NCBI GenBank assembly: GCA_002710495.1
Contig: PAKE01000041.1
Location: 1-22,138 of the forward strand
DNA: 22,138 bases
Direction of reading: 5' to 3'
From: Flavobacteriales bacterium
Lineage (GTDB): Bacteria; Bacteroidota; Bacteroidia; Flavobacteriales; BACL11
A model generated the notes under the pieces. The model did no database searches. It saw only the letters and a program-made list of their open reading frames with translations, and was not told where the DNA came from. Shown piece after piece: positions 1 through 5,981 of the stretch (position 1 is the first letter of the stretch; every line of letters starts with the position of its first letter). The position numbers and the translations under genes are program-made.

Positions 1-84
1 GATGATGTTAATGAGGTAACTGAAATACCTAACAATGGAAGTTCATATCAATTTATTAGACATTTTACATTTGAAATATTATAA
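1..84 (+). CDS. C-terminal tail of an unidentified protein (5' partial)
   Basis: Frame 1 is open from the first base of the window and ends at TAA 82-84, giving 27 residues that finish HFTFEIL. The last base of this stop is the first base of the next gene's ATG, so the two reading frames overlap by one base (TAATG). That is typical of translationally coupled genes in one operon. Too little is present to recognise a family. By position it is probably another envelope or surface protein made together with the following lipoprotein and T9SS cargo, but that is inference only. Confidence 0.55.
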   Translation, partial: DDVNEVTEIPNNGSSYQFIRHFTFEIL

Positions 85-512
85 TGAAAAAGATATTGTT
101 TGTTTCACTTTTACTTTTTATTATTTCTTCTTGCAAAAAAGAAGATGATTCTCTTTTCAATATTTCATTATTAAGTACGTCACCAATATCATTACAAGAA
201 TTTCAGGAAAATATAATAGTAGAAATAGAATTTGAACATTCAGAAGGATTTATGGGTTTTTACGATCCTGATTACCTTTCGTTAGAAGTTAAAGACAGTA
301 GATTAACAAATGCTGATTACTATCATCTTATTCCTTTAAATCCTCCCGATAATGAATTAGAAATAAAAGGAATAATACAACTAGAAATAGACGCTCCTTT
401 CATACTTGGAAGTGGAAATTTAGAAACCTTATTTTTCACTATGCGTATACAAGATAGGGAAGGAGAGTGGAGTAATGACATTTCTACACCATTAATTTCT
501 GTAAGTAGGTAA
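84..512 (+). CDS. Putative surface-exposed lipoprotein, 142 aa, unknown function
   Basis: The N-terminus is a lipoprotein signal peptide: two lysines, a hydrophobic stretch, and a lipobox ending in Cys17 (IISSC). The residues after the cysteine, KKEDD, resemble the lysine plus acidic lipoprotein export signal described for Bacteroidota such as Capnocytophaga. The mature protein may therefore be flipped to the outer face of the outer membrane. The remaining 125 residues alternate hydrophobic and polar positions, suggesting a small all-beta (Ig-like) domain, but I recognise no named family. The start overlaps the stop of the preceding gene by one base and the stop lies one base before the T9SS gene, so all three are probably one transcript. 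Lipoprotein status is well supported; surface exposure is inference. Confidence 0.8.
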   Translation: MKKILFVSLLLFIISSCKKEDDSLFNISLLSTSPISLQEFQENIIVEIEFEHSEGFMGFYDPDYLSLEVKDSRLTNADYYHLIPLNPPDNELEIKGIIQLEIDAPFILGSGNLETLFFTMRIQDREGEWSNDISTPLISVSR

Positions 513-513
513 T

Positions 514-3500
514 ATGAAAAAATATCTGGCATTATATTGTGTTTTATTTAGCAACTTAATGATTGCACAGTATAATATGCAAGATTTAACAGTATACGAT
601 TGCGAAGGAACCTTAAAAGATAGTGAGTCGAACGCATTAAATCCTTCTTGGTATTCTCATGATGAAAATTTCAATTTTACAATCTGTCCAACAAATGCAC
701 TTCAGATTACAATTACTTTTACTTTTTTCTCTACTGAAATAATAAATGATTATGTTACTATTTACGATGGTCCGGACAATACTTATCCTGTCTTAGGAGT
801 TTTCTCAGGAACTAACTTACCTCCTCAAATTGTATCTTCAGGATGTGTTACAATTGGGTTTATATCTGATCAGAATATAGCGGAAGAAGGATTTGAATTA
901 ATGTGGGAAACAGATGTTTCAATACCAGCATCTCCAATAATAAGTTTGCCAATTGCTCCCAGCTGTAGTACAACGGTTTTTAATATTGAACTAGACAAAT
1001 GGATTCACTGCGATTCAGTAGCAACTGCTCAAATTTTTGTAGGAGGACAAATAAATCAAACAGTAAATGCAACTGCAATAAATTGCACAAATGATTCTAC
1101 TAATACAATTCAATTAAATATCAATCCAGGACTTAATGAAAGTGGTGTTTATACTATTTATTTTCAGAGTTATTTTACAGATGATTGTAATAATATATGG
1201 GATCTGTCCAATAATCTCCAATTTATTGTTAATGATTGTCCTTTACAAGTAGATTTAGATGCAAATAATACAACAATTTGTTTAGGTGACTGTGCAGACT
1301 TATTTGTAAATGTTGAAGGGGGTGACTCCACTTCATATAACTATCTTTGGAATCCAGCTTGGAACAATAGCCCTGGAGTACAGACTGTTTGTCCGGTAAC
1401 AACAACTCTTTATACAGTAACTGTTAGTGATAATGGAACTTCTTTACCAACTTCCGATACAATTACTATAAATGTAGTTACACCTCCACAAACCCAGAAT
1501 AATATAAGTATTTGTCAGAATGGAAATCCAGTTAATTTGGTAGCTGCTCCTTTAGGGGGATCTTGGTCTGGTACGGGAATTACAAATAATACAAGTGGGA
1601 CATTTAATCCTAATGGATTAATATCTGGAACTTACACAGTAGACTATGGTTTTACAGGATGTACGGATAATATGGATGTTACTATCTTAGAGATATTCGC
1701 TGGAAATGATATTTCTGCTTGTCCAAATTCATCTACTTTTAATTTAAATACTTCACTTACTACTCCAGGTGGGACATGGTCAGGAAATGGCATACAAGCA
1801 AATGGAAATATAAATGTAGGAGGAGTAAATAACGTAATTACTGCTTTTTATACACTCCCAAATGGATGTAGGGACACTTTATATATAACTGTTGAAGGGG
1901 TTAATACTCAAGTGCCTGGTCCTATTTGTCAGCAATCCGGAACATATCCTCTTTCATATAGTCCACCAAATGGTATTTGGTCAGTTTTACCAGATAATCC
2001 TCAACTTCCAAGTAATTGTTCAAATCCTATTATTGCATTTCCACATCAAGAAGGGTGGGAGAGTGGTTTCGGAGGATGGACGCCAGATCCGATCAATGAT
2101 TTTGATTGGATAATAAACAATGGAGGAACTACATCAGGTGGAACAGGTCCTCAATCTGCCTTAGAAGGATTAAATTATATTTACACAGAAGCTTCTTCCT
2201 CAAATAATCCAGAAAAAAAAGCGTCAATTATTAGCCCATGTATAAATTTATCCTCTTATGACAACCCTGTTTTATATTTTTGGTATCACCAATATGGTGC
2301 AGGTCAAGGTAGTTTCGCGGTTGATGTTTCTACCGATAATGGGATGAGTTGGAATTGGAGTGTTTTTTGGAAAGGAGGTGATATGGGAAATCAATGGAAT
2401 GAAGCTATAATTGATCTTTCTCAATATAATGGAACTGAAGTTTTCATCAGATTAAGGGTGATAACTGGGGACTATCAATCTGATGTTGCTGTAGATAAAC
2501 TTGAAATTCTTGCGGGTCCAGTAACTACAGATGGGAATGTACTTACATCTGTTGCTTCTAACGGAACTCATAACTTAATTTATTCCATCCAAGGCTGTGA
2601 TGATTATGTAGATGTCTTTATAAAGGAAATTGATGCTGGTAGTGACATGATTGTTTGTCCCACTCAAGGAGTTTTTAATATAGCAGGGGCTCCAAATGGA
2701 GGGGTATGGACAGGAAATCATATTACAAATACTACATTAGGAACATTTGACCCATCATTAGGTTTAGGTTTGGACCTTCTTACATACTCTGCAAATGGAT
2801 GTATAGATACCGCATATTACAATGTTGTAGATACTGAGATTCAAAATGATACTTTGCCTCTTTGTAGTAATAGTGGAACACAAATATTAGATATGAATAT
2901 GATCCCCAGAACCCCTTGGAATGGAGTCTGGAGTGGAAATGGAATTACATCATCTAATTTTCCGGGGGAGTTTAGCCCTGGAACTGCCGGTATTGGAAAT
3001 CATACGATTACTTATACCGCAAATAGTTGTTCAGATAATTTTATTATAAAAGTACTTCCTTCTTCCATTCTTACTGACACACTAATTTGTTCCTCTTCTT
3101 CAGATATTATTTTAAATGTGAATCCGCAAGGAGGATATTGGGGAGGAAATGGATTTGTGAATAATAATATAGGTTTATTCTCTCCTTCTTCCTTAGGAAT
3201 TGGAAGTCATTTGGTAGGTTATATGGCTCCAAATGGATGTGCAGATACTTTTAATATTACAATTTATGATAATCCGATTTTAAGTTTTGATGGATTTGAA
3301 AATTACTATTGTTTTAAAGATACTACAATAAATATAAATGTAACTCCCTTAGGGGGAGTTTTAAGTGGGAGTGGAGTAAATAATTACACTTTTAACCCAT
3401 CTGATGCTGGATCAGGATACCATAACATTACCTATACTTATGGTTCAGGTAACTGCGAACAACATATTGATACTGTTATATTTGTTAACAATGAATTTAT

Positions 3501-4581
3501 AAGTTCAACTTATTTCACTAAAGATACTATTTGTTTAGGTGAACTTATATCAATTGGAATAAGCGTAAGTGGAGGAACGTCAAACTATTCTTTTAGTTGG
3601 AACAATGTACTGAGTAACAGTTTCGAGCAATTAGTTTCTCCAATTTCTACAACAAATTATATAGTCACCTCTGTAGATGGTTGTTCAGATGATAATATAG
3701 ATACCATTCCAATAGTTGTATTACCAACCTTTGATTTAGACTTTACAACTTCCGAGAAAATGTGTTATGGTGGAATTGGATATGCTGCTGTAGAAGCTTT
3801 ACCTTCCGGTAATTATTTATATTCATGGGATACAGACCCAATTACATCTGGAGATAGTATTTTTCAAGATGTAAATAAAAATTACAGAGTAGATGTTGTA
3901 GATCAGAATACGAATTGCTTGATTTCTGATACAGTAAGCATCCCTGGATACGACAATGTATTTGCTTCTTTCTTTGCTAATAACACATCCTGTGTGTCGT
4001 TATTAGATGGAGAAATTCAATTTTTAGACGGAAGCCTAATTAATCCTAATGAAATTTCTAATAATTGTTATTGGGATTTTGGAGATGGATCTACATCAAT
4101 TTATATTCATGGAGAAAATCCAACACATGTTTATAAGGATACAGGAAATTTTAAGGTGTCATTATTTCTAGAAAATAAAGGATTATGTAAAGATTCTTCC
4201 ACAACATCAGTTTGTCTTATTTCAGAGAATAAATTATTGTATCCAGATATCTTTACACCAAATGGAGATAATTGTAATGATGACTTCTATTTATCAGGAC
4301 TAGGAGGATTCATAGATTTTAATTTAAAGATCTACAACAGATGGGGGGTAGATATTATCTTTGAATCTGAAGAAATATTTTTAACAGATAATTTTACAGA
4401 TGAGAATATATGCAATGACAATAATCCCTACCAAGAATATTATAAGATGGGAGAGTGGGATGGATCCTTAAATAATGGGGAAGAGGCAATATCTGGAGTT
4501 TATGTATTTGTTGTAACTTATTACATTCCAAATGAATATCAATTGCAAACTGAAACAGGAAATATAGTGCTTGTAAGATAA
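514..4581 (+). CDS. Large secreted T9SS cargo protein: CUB-like, repeat, MAM-like, PKD and gliding-motility C-terminal domains
   Basis: This 1355-aa protein starts with a Sec signal peptide (residues 1 to about 19, ending MIAQ). A CUB-like domain follows at about 50-145 (YDGPDN core), then a beta domain at 150-240 and an Ig-like module at 245-325. Seven copies of a roughly 72-residue Trp-Ser-Gly repeat span about 333-990. A MAM or jelly-roll-like insert at about 505-668 splits repeat 3. A second Ig-like module lies at 1015-1075 and a PKD domain at about 1155-1235 with WDFGDGS at 1187-1193. The last 113 residues, from YPDIFTPNGDNCND at 1243, match the gliding-motility-associated C-terminal (CHU_C, T9SS type B) sorting domain, including NRWG and a GEWDG segment. 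It should cross the outer membrane through the type IX secretion system and stay on the surface or be released. No catalytic domain is visible; adhesion is a reasonable guess. It lies one base after the lipoprotein gene. Confidence 0.93.
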   Translation: MKKYLALYCVLFSNLMIAQYNMQDLTVYDCEGTLKDSESNALNPSWYSHDENFNFTICPTNALQITITFTFFSTEIINDYVTIYDGPDNTYPVLGVFSGTNLPPQIVSSGCVTIGFISDQNIAEEGFELMWETDVSIPASPIISLPIAPSCSTTVFNIELDKWIHCDSVATAQIFVGGQINQTVNATAINCTNDSTNTIQLNINPGLNESGVYTIYFQSYFTDDCNNIWDLSNNLQFIVNDCPLQVDLDANNTTICLGDCADLFVNVEGGDSTSYNYLWNPAWNNSPGVQTVCPVTTTLYTVTVSDNGTSLPTSDTITINVVTPPQTQNNISICQNGNPVNLVAAPLGGSWSGTGITNNTSGTFNPNGLISGTYTVDYGFTGCTDNMDVTILEIFAGNDISACPNSSTFNLNTSLTTPGGTWSGNGIQANGNINVGGVNNVITAFYTLPNGCRDTLYITVEGVNTQVPGPICQQSGTYPLSYSPPNGIWSVLPDNPQLPSNCSNPIIAFPHQEGWESGFGGWTPDPINDFDWIINNGGTTSGGTGPQSALEGLNYIYTEASSSNNPEKKASIISPCINLSSYDNPVLYFWYHQYGAGQGSFAVDVSTDNGMSWNWSVFWKGGDMGNQWNEAIIDLSQYNGTEVFIRLRVITGDYQSDVAVDKLEILAGPVTTDGNVLTSVASNGTHNLIYSIQGCDDYVDVFIKEIDAGSDMIVCPTQGVFNIAGAPNGGVWTGNHITNTTLGTFDPSLGLGLDLLTYSANGCIDTAYYNVVDTEIQNDTLPLCSNSGTQILDMNMIPRTPWNGVWSGNGITSSNFPGEFSPGTAGIGNHTITYTANSCSDNFIIKVLPSSILTDTLICSSSSDIILNVNPQGGYWGGNGFVNNNIGLFSPSSLGIGSHLVGYMAPNGCADTFNITIYDNPILSFDGFENYYCFKDTTININVTPLGGVLSGSGVNNYTFNPSDAGSGYHNITYTYGSGNCEQHIDTVIFVNNEFISSTYFTKDTICLGELISIGISVSGGTSNYSFSWNNVLSNSFEQLVSPISTTNYIVTSVDGCSDDNIDTIPIVVLPTFDLDFTTSEKMCYGGIGYAAVEALPSGNYLYSWDTDPITSGDSIFQDVNKNYRVDVVDQNTNCLISDTVSIPGYDNVFASFFANNTSCVSLLDGEIQFLDGSLINPNEISNNCYWDFGDGSTSIYIHGENPTHVYKDTGNFKVSLFLENKGLCKDSSTTSVCLISENKLLYPDIFTPNGDNCNDDFYLSGLGGFIDFNLKIYNRWGVDIIFESEEIFLTDNFTDENICNDNNPYQEYYKMGEWDGSLNNGEEAISGVYVFVVTYYIPNEYQLQTETGNIVLVR
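1510..3486 (+). repeat. Seven degenerate ~72-residue protein repeats within the T9SS cargo gene
   Basis: Each unit follows the pattern short Cys-containing lead, PxGGxWSGxGI, GxFxP, G-x-H-x-x-x-Y, NGCxD and a closing beta strand. The WSG tryptophan (or its equivalent) falls at residues 351, 422, 489, 732, 806, 876 and 950 of the protein. Spacing is therefore 67-74 residues, except where the inserted domain separates copies 3 and 4. In copy 7 the tryptophan is replaced by leucine. The copies have diverged at nucleotide level, so this is an old protein-level repeat and not a recent DNA tandem repeat. Repeats of this kind are common in long Bacteroidota surface proteins, where they probably form a stalk. 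Confidence 0.75.
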
Positions 4582-4589
4582 GAAAAAGA

Positions 4590-5042
4590 TTATTCTTCTA
4601 TATTCCCTTCTCCGTCTTTAAACTCATAACTATAATCTAAAATTCTCCAGTTGCGTTTGTCATCCTGATGTAATATTAATTGTTCTGAATGTTGTAAAGT
4701 GTTTTTATAATTACTTTCGTACTGAAATACCGCATAATATCCATCAGGAAGTCCTTCCATACTAATTTTAAATTCTCTACTTACTTCTCTTCTTCCTCCA
4801 AACTCTCCAAATGAAACCATCATTTGATCCACACCAGATATCCAATCTAATGAATCAAATCTAGTCGTAATCTGAGCTGAAAGACCAGTGTAAGCTTGAG
4901 GATAATTTTCACTATTTATATTATTCAGCCAAATTATAGCAGATTTACTTGATTCTTGCAATTGAGAATCAGTATTAATCTGTGAAAACGAACTGTTCAC
5001 AAAGAAAATAGATATAATAAATGTTACAAAAGTCTTTTTCAT
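4590..5042 (-). CDS. DUF4019-family exported protein, 150 aa
   Basis: A Sec signal peptide (MKKTFVTFIISIFF, ending SSFSQ at about residue 21) precedes a single small domain that fits the DUF4019 pattern. Visible marks are an AIIWLNNINSENYPQAY helix, a W-x-x-x-V segment, and alternating strands ending in WRILDY. DUF4019 proteins are periplasmic or outer-membrane-facing proteins of unknown function with an NTF2/SnoaL-like look. The stop is only 8 nt from the stop of the convergent T9SS gene, leaving no room for a separate terminator. The ATG overlaps the TGA of an upstream 28-aa membrane ORF (ATGA), so translation is probably coupled to it. The family call is from remembered sequence pattern and is fairly sure; the function is unknown. 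Confidence 0.78.
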   Translation of the reverse strand: MKKTFVTFIISIFFVNSSFSQINTDSQLQESSKSAIIWLNNINSENYPQAYTGLSAQITTRFDSLDWISGVDQMMVSFGEFGGRREVSREFKISMEGLPDGYYAVFQYESNYKNTLQHSEQLILHQDDKRNWRILDYSYEFKDGEGNIEE

Positions 5043-5125
5043 ATTATTTTTGTTCTTTGTTGAATATAATCTACTAAGATGCTTATACCCATTAATAAAA
5101 TTATAATTAGAGCTATTATTTCCAT
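5039..5125 (-). CDS. 28-aa single-pass membrane microprotein coupled to the DUF4019 gene
   Basis: Reading the minus strand from ATG 5125-5123 gives 28 codons and a TGA at 5041-5039. That TGA shares four bases with the DUF4019 start (ATGA). The product begins MEIIALIIILLMGISILV, a hydrophobic span of about 16 residues that is long enough for one short membrane helix. It ends in the polar tail DYIQQRTKII. A TAnnTTTG promoter element lies 21-28 bases upstream of the start. Supporting a real gene are the coupled overlap, the sensible membrane topology and the promoter spacing. Against it are its very short length and the chance of spurious ORFs in AT-rich DNA. It could instead be a leader ORF whose translation opens the downstream start. 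No family is recognised. Confidence 0.5.
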   Translation of the reverse strand: MEIIALIIILLMGISILVDYIQQRTKII

Positions 5126-5607
5126 ATTGTTTAAATTTATCGCTTCAAAAGTATAAATTTATTAACTTCACGAAGGTAAAAGAATTGTATAAAATACGAA
5201 AAATACATAATATTATTTCATAAAATAGCGATTTTATCTAGTAGATTAATGTTAAAACATCCTAAAATACGATAAGAAAGAGGAGTTTTTTACCAAAATA
5301 TCATTAAAAGTTATTAACTATCATTTCAGGTGTAATAATCACTTTTAACCTAGTATTAATATAAAAACAATATGTTTTCATGTTAATATATAAATTATTG
5401 ATTACCAACACTTTAAAAAGAACTTCTAGGTTGCCTGATTTTAGATTTTATAGAAAAAAGAAGATCATAGGTCAAATAGAATAGTATGAGCAAAAATAGT
5501 GGTTATCAACAGTTATTTTTCACTTACTAGATAAAAAAAGGTCAACAATTCAAATATTTTACTATATTTATACCGTAAAATAAATTATTAACTAAAAAAA
5601 TATTATT
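5126..5607. other. 482-bp AT-rich intergenic region between divergent small genes
   Basis: No convincing ORF, tRNA or structured RNA is seen here. It should hold the promoters of the two divergent units. The right-hand unit has only an imperfect -7 element, TATATTTA at 5563-5570 (7 of 8 positions). An AT-rich inverted repeat with 7-base arms (ATAAAAT, loop AGCG, ATTTTAT) lies at 5220-5237. A 10-base direct repeat TAAAATACGA occurs at 5190-5199 and 5263-5272. At about 480 bp this is much the longest non-coding stretch in an otherwise compact window, so a small RNA or regulator site is possible but not shown. Confidence 0.5.
5146..5153 (-). promoter_or_regulatory. Candidate -7 element (TACTTTTG) for the microprotein-DUF4019 unit
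   Basis: The minus strand reads TACTTTTG, an exact match to the Bacteroidota sigma-ABfr -7 consensus TAnnTTTG. Transcription would begin near 5140, leaving about 15 nt before the ATG at 5125. No clean TTTG -33 partner is seen at 19-21 bases; the upstream sequence has TTTT and CTTCG instead. The match is exact, but such octamers are frequent in AT-rich DNA. Confidence 0.4.
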
Positions 5608-5805
5608 ATGGCTTACGAGCACACAAATTCAAAAGGTAGAACTTACAATTTAAATTCTAAAGATGTTACCTTGAAATCAACTGGTAGAGTACAAACGATT
5701 TATTATTTCTCAAAGGACAAAAGAAGTACTGGATGTGATTTACCAGCAGGAAAAGTAGTTATTGAGAATGCAAAAACAGGTTTACCAATGTTAAAGAACG
5801 GATAA
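5608..5805 (+). CDS. 65-aa conserved-looking basic cytoplasmic protein, unknown function
   Basis: The product has no signal peptide and no membrane segment. It starts MAYEHTNSKGRTYNLNS, has a central QTIYYFSKDKRSTGC and ends TGLPMLKNG. I recall similar small proteins with the TNSKG-TY, YYF-K and TGLP-LK motifs in many bacteria annotated only as hypothetical; that is memory, not a search. The pattern of short beta strands separated by turns and rich in Lys and Gly suggests a compact beta fold, perhaps nucleic-acid or ribosome associated, but nothing shows this. It stands alone, with a long upstream gap and its own strong terminator 20 bases after the stop, so it is a monocistronic gene. The start is preceded by an A-rich leader typical of well-translated Bacteroidota genes. 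Confidence 0.75.
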   Translation: MAYEHTNSKGRTYNLNSKDVTLKSTGRVQTIYYFSKDKRSTGCDLPAGKVVIENAKTGLPMLKNG

Positions 5806-5824
5806 TTGATTTTATTAATCTTCT

Positions 5825-5856
5825 AAAACCCTAACATACTATGTTAGGGTTTTTTT
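5825..5856 (+). terminator. Rho-independent terminator of the 65-aa gene
   Basis: A perfect 13-bp inverted repeat, AAAACCCTAACAT with loop ACT and ATGTTAGGGTTTT, is followed by further T residues to 5856. The CCCTAAC core gives a stable stem and the T-run follows directly, starting 20 bases after the stop at 5805. On the minus strand the stem ends in TTTT, so it may also stop readthrough from the zinc metalloprotease gene that ends at 5982. Confidence 0.9.
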
Positions 5857-5981
5857 ATGCAATAATAGTTTGCTAGAAGAAAACAACAACCCTTATGTGG
5901 AATATAATTAATATTATGTTAAATAGTAATTAGAATTTTTTGTAACTATAATACCCTACCAAGCAAGTTTAATTAATTCTA

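Noticed and set aside
5500..5512. TTATCAACAG as a DnaA box or replication origin
   Set aside because: It has a mismatch to TTATNCACA, there is only one copy, and no dnaA or dnaN gene or box cluster is nearby.
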